A stretch of DNA of 60,132 nt, taken from Bacteroidales bacterium. GTDB taxonomy: Bacteria; Bacteroidota; Bacteroidia; Bacteroidales; P3. The stretch spans positions 1 to 60,132 of the forward strand of contig JAQVXZ010000014.1 of the NCBI GenBank assembly GCA_028708845.1. The letters run 5' to 3'. Position 1 is the first letter of the stretch. Each line of letters starts with the position of its first letter. This document shows positions 35,647 to 44,564 of the stretch, one piece after another. The notes below the pieces were generated by a model, which was given only the letters and a program-made list of their open reading frames with translations, searched no databases and had not been told where the DNA came from. Position numbers and translations under genes: made by a program.

Positions 35647-38133
35647 TTATTCCTGATAGAAAACTCTCTTTACTCGTGAAGAAACTGTTGTGAAGACTTC
35701 GTAGGATATGGTGCCAAGTTCTTTTGCTATGTTGTTTACGCTATATTCTTCTCCAAAAATAACAACTTCGTCACCCTCCCTACAATCAATATTGGTTATA
35801 TCAATCATACACATATCCATACATATACTCCCTAGTATTGGGGCTAGTTGTCCATTAATCCAAACCCTACCATTTCCGTTTCCTCTTTTGCGGTTTAATC
35901 CATCAGCATATCCAATTGGAATAACGCCAATTGTTCTTTCTTCTTCTGCAATATAGTTTCTGTTATAGCTAACGCTTTCACCTTTCTTTATCTTTCTTAT
36001 TAGGGTTAGAACGGTTTTAAGTCTGTGGACGTATCTTAGCTTTCTCTCATCTTGTTCATCTATTCCAATTCCATACATCCCTATTCCAAGCCTTACCATA
36101 TTATATTGTGCCTCTGGAAAACGAATTATGGCAGCTGAATTTGCAATATGGCGAAGTATTGGGTAGTCAAATTCTTTTAGAAGTCTTGTGCTAAGGGTTT
36201 CAAAAAGTGCAATCTGCTCTTTGGTGAAGAAATCAAGTTCTGGGTTATCAGATCCTGCCAGATGAGAGAATATAGATCTTATCTTAATATATTTATTTGC
36301 TTTTAGAATATCAACCAACTCTTCCAAATCATGCTCTTCCATTCCAAGGCGATGCATTCCAGTATCAAGCTTAATATGTATGTTTAGTTCCTTTTTATTA
36401 TCAAGTAGGTCATATTCTTTCTTAGCCTCAATAAGCTCTTTAAGGATTGAAATAGAATAGACCTCTGGTTCTAAATCGTAGTGGATTATCTTGGCAATGC
36501 TTTCTTTCTCTGGGCTCATAACCATAATAGGAAGGTTGATGCCGTTATTTCTAAGCTCTGCTCCCTCATCAGCAAAGGCAACCGTTAAGTAGTCAATATT
36601 TTGATTGGCAAGGGTTGAAGCTATTTCAAAACCACCCGAACCATAACTATGAGCTTTTACCATAGCCATTAGTTTAACGCCTTCCTTTAGTTTTGTTTTG
36701 AAGTAGTTTACATTATGTGCAAGTGCTGAAAGATTGATTTCAAGAACGGTTTCATGTGCTTTTTTCTCAAAGAAACGGCTTATTTTCTCAAATTCAAACT
36801 TCCTTGCTCCCTTAATTAATATTATCTCTTCTTTGAAATCTTTTAGTGAGCATTTCTTTAAGAAGTCTTGGGTTGAACTATATATAGTATTATCTATTGT
36901 TAGAATAGCTTGATTCTTTACGAAACCCTCTCCAATACCAATTAGATTATCGATATTCTTCTCAATAAGTAGTTTGTTTATTCCAAGGTATAGTTCCTTT
37001 TGGTCAATATTTGACTGTGTTATATCTGATAGAATGGCAGTTTTCTTTAATTCGCTATTTTGTTGGTTAAGAAAAGTTAGTGCTAGCTCCAAAGACATAA
37101 GGTCAGAAGAGTAGCTGTCATTAATAATAAGTGTATGATTAATTCCCTCTTTCATTTGTAGCCTCATTTCAAGAGATAAAAGAGAGGGAGTTCTTTCACT
37201 TAATATTTCTTTATCAATTCCAATAACTAAGCAAGCAATAAAAGCATTTATGGAGTTTTCTATACTTGCCTTATCAATAAAAGGAATGGAGAAAGAAGCT
37301 TGTGTATTCTTATATAGGTAAGTTATTATTGTTTGGTTTTTCTTTGTTTCTATGTTTTCAAGTCTGAAAGAAGCTTTTGGATTTAGTCCCCAACCGATTA
37401 ATTCTTTTCCACTATCCTTATATGCTTTTTGAATTTCCTTGTCAATTTCCTTATTATCTATACAATATATTATAGTGTCTGAGTTTCTAAACAATAGTAT
37501 TTTCTCTTGAATCTTTTCTTTTATGGACGAGAAGTAAACCTGGTGAGCATCTCCAATATTTGTCATTATGCCGACCTTAGGTCTTATCATCTCTTCTAGC
37601 TTAGTCATTTCACCTTTTTGAGATATGCCTGCCTCTATTATTCCTAAATCATCCTCTTCCTTTAAGTTCCAAATAGAAAGAGCAACACCAATTTGAGAGT
37701 TATAACTTCTTGGACTCTTAAAAACCTTTTTATCATTATCAATTAGCTGTGAAATCCAATCCTTAACAATAGTCTTACCATTTGATCCAGTAATTGCAAT
37801 AATAGGATTATTAAATCTATCTCTCTTTGCCTTAGCTAATGATTGTAGAGCCTCAACGGTGTTTTCAACAAGAATAAAACAAGTATCCTTATAATTAGAG
37901 TAATCATTAGGAAGGTTTTCCACAACAAAAACCCTTACACCATTTAAATAAAGTTCAGGTATGTATTTCTCTCCATTATTTGAAAGAGTTTTTATGGCAA
38001 AAAATACAGTCCCCTCAATTTCACTAAGCTTTCTGCTGTCAAAAACTAAGTTTTTTATAAGAAAATCTTCTCTTCTTGTGCTATAAACTTCGCTTTTTAT
38101 ATAATTTGAAATATTACTAAGTAAGATATCCAT
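35647..38133 (-). CDS. Bifunctional MurF ligase / alanine racemase
   Basis: The ~828-aa fusion starts at the ATG at 38131-38133 (MDILLSNISNYIKSE); the frame is open 13 codons further. The MurF half (to about residue 455) has the ATP loop AITGSNGKT, a NSQIGVALS segment and EAGISQKGEM. The Alr half has the PLP-lysine stretch LMAMVKAHSYGSGG, LDTGMHRLGM and NMVRLGIGMYG. MurF adds D-Ala-D-Ala to the muramyl tripeptide and Alr supplies D-Ala, so the fusion couples precursor supply to use in peptidoglycan synthesis. This fusion is known in Bacteroidota. Confidence 0.93.
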   Translation of the reverse strand: MDILLSNISNYIKSEVYSTRREDFLIKNLVFDSRKLSEIEGTVFFAIKTLSNNGEKYIPELYLNGVRVFVVENLPNDYSNYKDTCFILVENTVEALQSLAKAKRDRFNNPIIAITGSNGKTIVKDWISQLIDNDKKVFKSPRSYNSQIGVALSIWNLKEEDDLGIIEAGISQKGEMTKLEEMIRPKVGIMTNIGDAHQVYFSSIKEKIQEKILLFRNSDTIIYCIDNKEIDKEIQKAYKDSGKELIGWGLNPKASFRLENIETKKNQTIITYLYKNTQASFSIPFIDKASIENSINAFIACLVIGIDKEILSERTPSLLSLEMRLQMKEGINHTLIINDSYSSDLMSLELALTFLNQQNSELKKTAILSDITQSNIDQKELYLGINKLLIEKNIDNLIGIGEGFVKNQAILTIDNTIYSSTQDFLKKCSLKDFKEEIILIKGARKFEFEKISRFFEKKAHETVLEINLSALAHNVNYFKTKLKEGVKLMAMVKAHSYGSGGFEIASTLANQNIDYLTVAFADEGAELRNNGINLPIMVMSPEKESIAKIIHYDLEPEVYSISILKELIEAKKEYDLLDNKKELNIHIKLDTGMHRLGMEEHDLEELVDILKANKYIKIRSIFSHLAGSDNPELDFFTKEQIALFETLSTRLLKEFDYPILRHIANSAAIIRFPEAQYNMVRLGIGMYGIGIDEQDERKLRYVHRLKTVLTLIRKIKKGESVSYNRNYIAEEERTIGVIPIGYADGLNRKRGNGNGRVWINGQLAPILGSICMDMCMIDITNIDCREGDEVVIFGEEYSVNNIAKELGTISYEVFTTVSSRVKRVFYQE

Positions 38134-38253
38134 AAGAAATAAAATATCTGCAAAGTTAGGTCTTTTTGTCATTTAAGGCACATTTCAAGTTCGAAAAATG
38201 AGTGTTTAAAAAAAATAGTTGCCGAATAATTTCTTTATATCAAAGATACTCAC

Positions 38254-38261
38254 TAATTTTG
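38254..38261 (+). promoter_or_regulatory. -7 box TAATTTTG before gdhA
   Basis: An exact TANNTTTG match 65 nt before the gdhA start. The -33 region (TTTCTTTA) is only a weak match. Confidence 0.35.
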
Positions 38262-38326
38262 TACTCTCAAAACGAGTAAATAAGTTTAGATAAAACAGTT
38301 TAACTTACATTTTAAAATAATACATT

Positions 38327-39661
38327 ATGAACGTAAAACAACTTTTAGCTGATGTTGAAGCTAAGAACCCAGGAGAACCATTGTTTCTTCAAGCAGTTAC
38401 AGAAGTTTTAGAAACAATCGAAGAATATGTTGCTAAAAATCCAAAATACGACAAGTACAGCATCATAGAAAGAATGGTAGAACCAGACAGAATCATCCAA
38501 TTCAGAGTTGAATGGGTAGATGATAATGGTAAGGTTAATGTTAACCGTGGATACCGTGTACAATTCAATAACGCTATCGGACCATACAAGGGAGGAATTC
38601 GTTTCCATCCATCAGTAACACTTGACACTTTAAAATTCTTAGGATTTGAACAAACTTTCAAAAACTCATTAACTACACTTCCAATGGGTGGTGGTAAAGG
38701 AGGATCTGATTTCAATCCACAAGGAAAATCAGAAAATGAAATTATGCGTTTCTGCCAAGCATTTATGACAGAACTATACACATATATTGGAGCAGATAAA
38801 GACGTTCCAGCAGGAGATATCGGAGTAGGTGGAAGAGAAGTTGGTTACATGTACGGTATGTACAAGAAACTAGCTAGAGAAAACACTGGAGTTATGACAG
38901 GAAAAGGTGCAGGTTGGGGAGGTTCAATCCTTCGTCCAGAAGCAACAGGATTTGGCGGAGTTTACTTCGTTAATAATATGTTGAAAGCACACAACATGAC
39001 TATTGAAGGAAAATCAATCTCTATATCTGGATTTGGTAACGTAGCTTGGGGAGCAGCAACAAAAGCAACAGAACTTGGAGCATTTGTTAAAGTTATCTCA
39101 GGACCTGATGGTTATATCATCAACGAAAAACCAATGACACAAGATCAATTAGACTACATGTTAGAACTAAGAAGTTCAAACAACAACGTAATCAAACCAT
39201 ATGCTGATAAATTTGGTGTTAAGTTTGTTGCTGGAAAGAAAGCATGGGAAGTTAAGGTTGATATCGCAATGCCATGTGCATTCCAAAACGAATTAAACGC
39301 AGATGACGCTAAACAACTAATAGCTAACGGAGTTACTATGGTTTGTGAAGTTTCTAACATGGGATGTACTGCTGATGCAATTCACGCATTACAACATGCT
39401 AAAGTAATATTCGCACCAGGAAAAGCTGCTAACGCAGGTGGAGTTGGAGTTTCTGGATTAGAAATGAGCCAAAACGCTGGACATATCAGCTGGACAGGTG
39501 AAGAAGTAGATGCTAAATTACACCAAATGATGGATTCAATCCACGAAAACTGTGTAAAATATGGTAAACAAGAAGACGGTTATATTAACTACGTAAAAGG
39601 AGCAAACATAGCTGGCTTTATTAAAGTTGCTGATGCAATGATTGACCTTGGCGTTTGCTAA
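38327..39661 (+). CDS. gdhA: NADP-type glutamate dehydrogenase
   Basis: The 444-aa enzyme has the hexameric GDH core: RVQFNNAIGPYKGGIRFHPS, the glutamate-binding Lys in LPMGGGKGGSDF, and KDVPAGDIGVGGREVGYM. The nucleotide site ISGFGNVAWGAA follows. It interconverts 2-oxoglutarate plus ammonia and glutamate. Codon use is more biased (fewer rare codons, many AAC/GGA) than in neighbours, in line with high expression. A strong terminator follows at 39688. Confidence 0.96.
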   Translation: MNVKQLLADVEAKNPGEPLFLQAVTEVLETIEEYVAKNPKYDKYSIIERMVEPDRIIQFRVEWVDDNGKVNVNRGYRVQFNNAIGPYKGGIRFHPSVTLDTLKFLGFEQTFKNSLTTLPMGGGKGGSDFNPQGKSENEIMRFCQAFMTELYTYIGADKDVPAGDIGVGGREVGYMYGMYKKLARENTGVMTGKGAGWGGSILRPEATGFGGVYFVNNMLKAHNMTIEGKSISISGFGNVAWGAATKATELGAFVKVISGPDGYIINEKPMTQDQLDYMLELRSSNNNVIKPYADKFGVKFVAGKKAWEVKVDIAMPCAFQNELNADDAKQLIANGVTMVCEVSNMGCTADAIHALQHAKVIFAPGKAANAGGVGVSGLEMSQNAGHISWTGEEVDAKLHQMMDSIHENCVKYGKQEDGYINYVKGANIAGFIKVADAMIDLGVC

Positions 39662-39687
39662 GCTAAATCTAAATCACAATTATACGA

Positions 39688-39716
39688 AAGCGTCTCAGAA
39701 ATGAGACGCTTTTTTG
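39688..39716 (+). terminator. Rho-independent terminator of gdhA
   Basis: AAGCGTCTC and GAGACGCTT form a 9-bp stem over a 6-nt loop, followed by TTTTTG, 27 nt after the gdhA stop. Confidence 0.9.
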
Positions 39717-39758
39717 TTTAATAGATGTTGTGTCTCACTGGATTAAAGATCTAGTGAA

Positions 39759-39884
39759 ATGAAACGAAGAAAGGATTTGCTGAAACGAAGAAAGAATTTC
39801 TTGAAACGAAGAAAGGATTTGCTGAAACGAAGAAATAAATATTTAATGTGGTGTTTTAAAAAATTAATACGCAGAGTTATTTGA
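39759..39884 (+). repeat. 21-bp tandem repeats, locus 3, with a 41-codon in-phase open frame
   Basis: Four units of 21 bp (core TGAAACGAAGAAAGGATTTG) lie after gdhA. Starting at ATG 39759 they read MKRRKDL LKRRKNF LKRRKDL LKRRNKY and then LMWCFKKLIRRVI to a TGA at 39882-39884. A 21-nt period preserves a basic heptad (KRRKxxL). No promoter or ribosome site is evident, and the same repeat elsewhere lacks an intact frame, so I list it as a repeat; expression is possible but unsupported. Confidence 0.65.
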
Positions 39885-40009
39885 GAAGGTATGATGTTTG
39901 GTGTTTTGGTGGATAAACTAGTTGGTAAAAATTATATTAGTAGATGTCAATTAACTAATAGGTATAGTTTGTGTTTCATTATTTATATAATTAATTAGTA
40001 GTATTATTC

Positions 40010-40040
40010 TTGGAAACTAAGTTATTATTGTTTATCTTTG
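40010..40040 (+). promoter_or_regulatory. Promoter of pgi
   Basis: TTGG at 40010-40013 and TATCTTTG at 40033-40040, spaced 19 nt, fit the Bacteroidota consensus. Transcription would start about 20 nt before the ATG. Confidence 0.55.
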
Positions 40041-40065
40041 CTCCGTAACTTTTAAAATTTAGATT

Positions 40066-41370
40066 ATGATTAAACTTAATTTTGATTTCAGTACAGCTTT
40101 TTCCCTGGTTGAAATGGGAGATATTAATGATATGATGCCTAAGGTTGAAAAGGCTCATAAGTCTCTTGTTGAAAAGACTGGAGAAGGGAATGAATTTTTA
40201 GGATGGTTAGATTCTCCTATTAAAGTTTCTAAGGGTGTAATTTTAGATATTCAGGCTGAGGCAGAGAAGATTAGAAATAAAGCTGATATTTATGTAGTTA
40301 TAGGAATTGGTGGCTCATATCTTGGATCAAGAGCAGTTATTGAGGCACTTAAACATAATTTCGATTCTCTTTGTGATGACAGAAAGTCTCCATTTATAGT
40401 TTATGCTGGGCAAACTCTTAGCGAGGATTATATGGCAGACTTATTGGAAGTTCTTGATAAAAAAGATTATTGTTTAACTGTTATTTCTAAGAGTGGGACT
40501 ACATTAGAGCCTGCAATAGCTTTTAGAATTTTAAAGTCGCATTTGGAAAAGAAATACGGTAAAGAAGATGCTAGGGAAAGAATTATTGCAATAACTGATA
40601 AGGAAAAAGGAGCATTGAAAAACCTTGCTATTGAAGAGGGATACAAAACGTATATTGTACCAAATGATGTTGGTGGTAGATATTCTCTTCTAACGCCTGT
40701 TGGTTTGCTTCCAATTGCTGTTGCTGGATTTGATATAGATGCTATTGTGGAAGGTGCAAGACTTATGAGGCATCATCTAATTACTGATAATGATTTTGAA
40801 CATAACCCAGCGTGGCAGTATGCAACATATAGAAATATACTTTATAATAAAGGGAAATCCATTGAGTTAATGGTAAATTATCTTCCAAATCTTCAGTTTT
40901 TTAGTGAGTGGTGGAAACAGCTTTATGGAGAAAGTGAAGGAAAGAATGGTAAGGGACTTTTCCCAGCAAGCGTATCTAATACAACAGACCTTCATTCGAT
41001 GGGACAATATGTTCAAGATGGAGAAAGACTTATGTTTGAGACCATAATTCATGTTGAGAATTCAAATAAGAAGGTTAAGATTCCTTATGACGGGAATAAT
41101 TATGATGGCTTAAACTACTTGTCAACTATGTCTTTGACTGAAATAAATCATAAGGCAGAGGAAGGAACTTCAATGGCACATATTGAGGGTAAGGTTCCGC
41201 AAATTAGAATAGGAATAGATAAATTAGATGAAGAGAATTTAGGAAAACTAGTATTTTTCTTTGAGTTTTCTTGCGGCCTAAGTGGATATCTATTAGGTGT
41301 TAATCCTTTCGACCAACCAGGAGTTGAGGCATATAAGAAGAATATGTTTAAACTCTTAGAAAAAAACTAA
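40066..41370 (+). CDS. pgi: Glucose-6-phosphate isomerase
   Basis: The 434-aa enzyme has GIGGSYLGSRAVIEAL, the phosphate-binding SKSGTTLEPAIAFRIL, VGGRYSLLTPVGLLP with the catalytic-region residues, and a C-terminal FDQPGVEAYK. It interconverts glucose-6-phosphate and fructose-6-phosphate in glycolysis. The length matches the shorter Pgi form of Bacteroidota and Firmicutes. A hairpin terminator follows. Confidence 0.95.
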   Translation: MIKLNFDFSTAFSLVEMGDINDMMPKVEKAHKSLVEKTGEGNEFLGWLDSPIKVSKGVILDIQAEAEKIRNKADIYVVIGIGGSYLGSRAVIEALKHNFDSLCDDRKSPFIVYAGQTLSEDYMADLLEVLDKKDYCLTVISKSGTTLEPAIAFRILKSHLEKKYGKEDARERIIAITDKEKGALKNLAIEEGYKTYIVPNDVGGRYSLLTPVGLLPIAVAGFDIDAIVEGARLMRHHLITDNDFEHNPAWQYATYRNILYNKGKSIELMVNYLPNLQFFSEWWKQLYGESEGKNGKGLFPASVSNTTDLHSMGQYVQDGERLMFETIIHVENSNKKVKIPYDGNNYDGLNYLSTMSLTEINHKAEEGTSMAHIEGKVPQIRIGIDKLDEENLGKLVFFFEFSCGLSGYLLGVNPFDQPGVEAYKKNMFKLLEKN

Positions 41371-41397
41371 AAAGAAAAAACAATATATAATAAAGAT

Positions 41398-41449
41398 AAA
41401 GCCTTATATCAAATACCAAATTGTGGTTTAAGTGATTTAAGGCTTTTTC
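41398..41449 (+). terminator. Terminator after pgi
   Basis: AAAGCCTTA (41398-41406) pairs with TAAGGCTTT (41438-41446), and a T-run extends to 41449. The loop is long (31 nt) but can itself fold (ACCAAATTGTGGT). Confidence 0.65.
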
Positions 41450-41491
41450 TTTTAGAATAGAGTTTACAGATTGATAAACTAATAATAACTT

Positions 41492-42874
41492 ATGATAATG
41501 AATGAAGATAGTATTAAAGATGTTTTTAAATCTCAGAAAGAGTTTTTCTTAACAGATAAAACAAGAGATTTAGACTTTAGGATAAGAAGCTTAAGGGCTT
41601 TAAAAGAAGAGATTATTAATAGTGAAAAGGAAATTATTGATGCTCTTTTTAAGGATTTGCATAAGTCGGAAGAAGAATCTTATCTTACAGAAATTGGCAT
41701 TATTGTTTCAGAGATTAATAAAAACATTAAGAAGCTAAAGAAATGGGCTAAACCAAAGAAAGTAAGTTCTTCTATTGCTTGTTTCCCATCTTCTGCTAAG
41801 ATTGTTTCAGAACCTTATGGCGTTGTTCTAATTATTTCACCATGGAACTATCCTTTCCAATTAGCTATCTCACCACTTATTGGAGCAATTGCTTCTGGAA
41901 ATACTGCAATCATCAAACCAGCAGAATACAGTCCTAATACATCTAATATTATAAAGAAAATCACTGACAAGGTCTTCCCAAGTAATTATATAAAGACAAT
42001 TATAGGAGGTAAGGAAGAAAATCAAATATTATTAGATCTACCTTTTGATTATATCTTTTTTACAGGCAGTCCTGTACTGGGCAAAATAGTCATGGAAAAA
42101 GCATCAAAGAATCTTACTCCCATCACTTTGGAGCTTGGAGGAAAGAGTCCTTGCATTGTTGATGAAACATCTAATATTAAATTATCTGCAAAGAGGATAG
42201 CTTTTGGTAAGTTCCTTAATTCAGGTCAAACTTGTATAGCTCCAGACCATGTATTTATTCATAAAAGCATTAAAGATGAGTTTGTAAGTGAGCTTATGAA
42301 AGTAATTAATACGTTTTATACAGATAATCAAGAAAAGTCTAAGGACTTCGGAAGAATAATTAATGAATTGCATTTCGATAGAGTGTCAGCCCTATTGCAA
42401 GATGGATATATTATTTTTGGTGGGAAAGTAAATAGGGAAGAAAAGTATATATCCCCAACGCTAATTGAAAATATAAAACAAGACTCAGAGCTATTACATT
42501 CTGAAATCTTTGGGCCAATACTTCCAATAATAGAATTTGAGAATATAGATGAACTAATCGAAACAATTAGAGTAAAACCAAAACCTTTGGCTCTTTATAT
42601 ATTTTCATCTTCCAAGCAAACTCAAAACAAGATAATGTCAAAGATATCTTCTGGTGGAGTATGCGTAAATGATACTATTATGCATTTAGTCCCTGAAAAC
42701 TTACCCTTTGGAGGAGTTGGTAATAGTGGTATGGGTTCATATCATGGAAAGAAAAGCTTTGAAACTTTCTCTCATCAAAGGTCAGTATTAATCAGGGGAA
42801 CTTGGCTAGATATTGCTCTTCGTTATCCCCCTTTTACTAAGAAAAAACTATCCCTTATCAAGAAGTTAATCTAA
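41492..42874 (+). CDS. NAD(P)-dependent aldehyde dehydrogenase (class 3-like)
   Basis: The 460-aa enzyme has SPWNYPFQLAISPLIGAI, the catalytic Glu in LELGGKSP (about residue 212) and the nucleophile Cys in NSGQTCIAPDH (about 247). It has the GGVGNSGMGSYHG tail and a hydrophobic basic C-terminus (RYPPFTKKKLSLIKKL). That tail is typical of fatty-aldehyde dehydrogenases of class 3, which may associate with membranes. The substrate cannot be told from sequence. Confidence 0.9.
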   Translation: MIMNEDSIKDVFKSQKEFFLTDKTRDLDFRIRSLRALKEEIINSEKEIIDALFKDLHKSEEESYLTEIGIIVSEINKNIKKLKKWAKPKKVSSSIACFPSSAKIVSEPYGVVLIISPWNYPFQLAISPLIGAIASGNTAIIKPAEYSPNTSNIIKKITDKVFPSNYIKTIIGGKEENQILLDLPFDYIFFTGSPVLGKIVMEKASKNLTPITLELGGKSPCIVDETSNIKLSAKRIAFGKFLNSGQTCIAPDHVFIHKSIKDEFVSELMKVINTFYTDNQEKSKDFGRIINELHFDRVSALLQDGYIIFGGKVNREEKYISPTLIENIKQDSELLHSEIFGPILPIIEFENIDELIETIRVKPKPLALYIFSSSKQTQNKIMSKISSGGVCVNDTIMHLVPENLPFGGVGNSGMGSYHGKKSFETFSHQRSVLIRGTWLDIALRYPPFTKKKLSLIKKLI

Positions 42875-42885
42875 TAAGGGATAGT
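42847..42885 (+). terminator. Hairpin overlapping the aldehyde dehydrogenase stop
   Basis: ACTATCCCTTAT (42847-42858) and ATAAGGGATAGT (42874-42885) are perfect 12-bp arms over a 15-nt loop that contains the stop codon. No T-run follows (ATATATAG), so termination is probable but not certain. Confidence 0.55.
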
Positions 42886-43010
42886 ATATATAGAATATAA
42901 GAACGCCCCTGACTTTGACACTTATTCTTTCTATAATTTGTAATACATTGTAATATAGTTGTTTCTATATTTTGCTTCATACATTAGGGTGAAGCGGACA
43001 AAATATATAC

Positions 43011-43018
43011 TATTTTTG
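43011..43018 (+). promoter_or_regulatory. -7 box TATTTTTG of the truncated IS1634-type transposase
   Basis: An exact TANNTTTG match five bases before the ATG of the truncated transposase fragment at 43023, which would give a nearly leaderless transcript. Confidence 0.4.
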
Positions 43019-43022
43019 CACT

Positions 43023-43130
43023 ATGTTTATACGTAAAAGAAAAAACCGTACAGGAACAGTAACAGTAGTTGTAGTTGATAAGAGCAATGGTAAGTTTAAA
43101 GAGATAAAAACTATCATTGTTGTCCGATAA
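43023..43130 (+). pseudogene. N-terminal fragment of an IS1634-type transposase
   Basis: The 35-codon frame reads MFIRKRKNRTGTVTVVVVDK, then SNGKFKEIKTI, the standard opening of IS1634-family transposases in Bacteroidota (normally followed by GSS and ~500 more residues). The match ends exactly where the terminal repeat of the IS4-family element begins (43116), so that insertion cut it. No further part of the transposase appears beyond the IS at 44539, so the remainder was deleted. Confidence 0.75.
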
Positions 43131-43215
43131 AAAACTAAAATCTTTATTAATCCAAGTTAATTATCTTATAATCAATTCTCCAATTTTATTTTCAAAAAGT
43201 CAAGCCCCCTCTTTT

Positions 43216-44430
43216 TTATGTCTCGAATAATGGTAGCTGATTATCCTTGTTTCGTAGCTTTATTTTCTCTTTCCAAGCTTTTGTTGGGTTGTTGAGTAGC
43301 TTAAATAGATTTACATAATACATAAGCTGACTCTTTATTAAGGATATTATGGTAGAATAGGCTATTTTGGTTTTCTGAAGCTTGGATTTAATCACTGTCA
43401 TAATCAAATTAGCTATCATTGCTGTCCAAATCTGTATCTCTATTGCATTAACATTATCTCCTAAGAAGTATTTCAATGGAAAGTTCTGTTTTAGACGTTT
43501 AAAGAGTAACTCTATCTGCCATCTCTTTCTATAAATGTTTATTATAGACTCTGCTTCTAACTCAAAGTTATTGGTTACATATACAAACACCTTTTTCTTA
43601 TCGTCATCCCACTGTGCTATTCTTCTGGTTTTATGTGTTTCTTTCTTGTTCTTTCCGTAATTTAGGTGGATAATCTCATCTCTTATTATGCTACTGTCAG
43701 CATTCTCTGGTATATCTATCTCTATATCACTTTCATATTTTGCATTAGATTTTAATTTAGTGACATAGTAAATACAGTTTAATGAAAACCTCTCATATGC
43801 TGCATAATCAACATATCCTTTATCAAAAGTTAAGAAAGAACCCTTTGGTAGTTCTAAATATTTAAGTAATACATGGTCATGCTTTGCTGCTGCTGTATAT
43901 TTTACCAAACAGGGCACATCTTCATCAGCTCTAATTACTACATGAGCCTTTATCCCTCCCTTTTTCTTCCCATACTTTGGATTGCGTCCAACTCCTTTTA
44001 GTATTTGTTTAAATAGGCTTATTGTAGTGGAATCTATTATATAAAGCTTCGATAACTGCTCTTTCTTTACGCAGCTGTCCGATAAAGTTTGTGCATATTG
44101 GCGATATAAGCTCATATATACCGCTTCAAAGAACTTACTGCTTCTTCGTTTGTTTGCATCAGCTAAGGTGCTTTTGTTTACACAATAGCCTATCCCTAAA
44201 TGCGGAAGTTTATTGGAATCAGATAAGAGATTGATGCACACCTCTCTTAAAGAAGTAAAGTCTTTCATTACAGCATAAAGCATAGTAGCTAAATGAGTGT
44301 ATCCATCGAACTTTTTTACATACCTATCAGTATTGTATTCTCTTGATATTTTGTTTATTGTAGAACGACTAATAAACTTTATTATCTGTCCAAGTATCGG
44401 CTGTCCGATAAAATTTGTACTTTTGCCCAT
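43216..44430 (-). CDS. IS4-family DDE transposase
   Basis: I use the ATG at 44428-44430 (MGKSTNFIGQPILGQIIKFI), which follows the hairpin; the open frame extends 19 codons further into the terminal region. The ~404-aa protein has the DDE pieces YIIDSTTISLF and LTFDKGYVDYAAY. It also has the IS4 signature Y-x2-R-x3-E-x6-K as YRKRWQIELLFKRLK. No frameshift is seen, so it is probably active. The N-terminal domain (SREYNTDRYVKKFDGYTHL) is typical of the group. Confidence 0.93.
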   Translation of the reverse strand: MGKSTNFIGQPILGQIIKFISRSTINKISREYNTDRYVKKFDGYTHLATMLYAVMKDFTSLREVCINLLSDSNKLPHLGIGYCVNKSTLADANKRRSSKFFEAVYMSLYRQYAQTLSDSCVKKEQLSKLYIIDSTTISLFKQILKGVGRNPKYGKKKGGIKAHVVIRADEDVPCLVKYTAAAKHDHVLLKYLELPKGSFLTFDKGYVDYAAYERFSLNCIYYVTKLKSNAKYESDIEIDIPENADSSIIRDEIIHLNYGKNKKETHKTRRIAQWDDDKKKVFVYVTNNFELEAESIINIYRKRWQIELLFKRLKQNFPLKYFLGDNVNAIEIQIWTAMIANLIMTVIKSKLQKTKIAYSTIISLIKSQLMYYVNLFKLLNNPTKAWKEKIKLRNKDNQLPLFET

Positions 44431-44470
44431 ATGATTTATCTTTTTTTGTGGAGAAACAAAGTAAATCAAA

Positions 44471-44500
44471 ATAGGCTGAACTTGCAAAAGTTTAGCCTAT
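44471..44500. terminator. GCAA-tetraloop hairpin at the IS end, shielding the transposase
   Basis: ATAGGCT-G-AACTT, loop GCAA, AAGTT-T-AGCCTAT form a 13-bp stem (one G-T pair) with T-rich sequence on either side. Read leftward it lies 41 nt before the transposase ATG, so it would stop outside transcription from entering the transposase; read rightward it would stop transcripts leaving. Confidence 0.7.
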
Positions 44501-44564
44501 ATTTTTGTAGTATTGAAAAAGTTTTATCGGACAACAATGGAAATTTATATAAGAGGTAGTTACT

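Larger units (their letters stand above)
43116..44538. mobile_element. IS4-family insertion sequence, 1423 bp, apparently complete
   Basis: The element is bounded by perfect inverted repeats ATTGTTGTCCGATAAAA (43116-43132) and its complement (44522-44538); one further base on each side also matches. It holds one leftward transposase gene and an internal hairpin at the transposase 5' side. I see no target-site duplication: the left flank ends ACTATC and the right begins GGAAAT. Together with the missing half of the interrupted IS1634 gene, this suggests a deletion or recombination after insertion. Confidence 0.85.

Noticed and set aside
39759-39845. Tandem 21-bp units as a CRISPR array
   Set aside because: Units are directly adjacent with no unique spacers, the period is too short, and no cas genes are present.
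43100-43125. Target-site duplication of the IS4-family element
   Set aside because: Direct comparison of the two flanks (ACTATC on the left, GGAAAT on the right) shows no repeat of the expected size.
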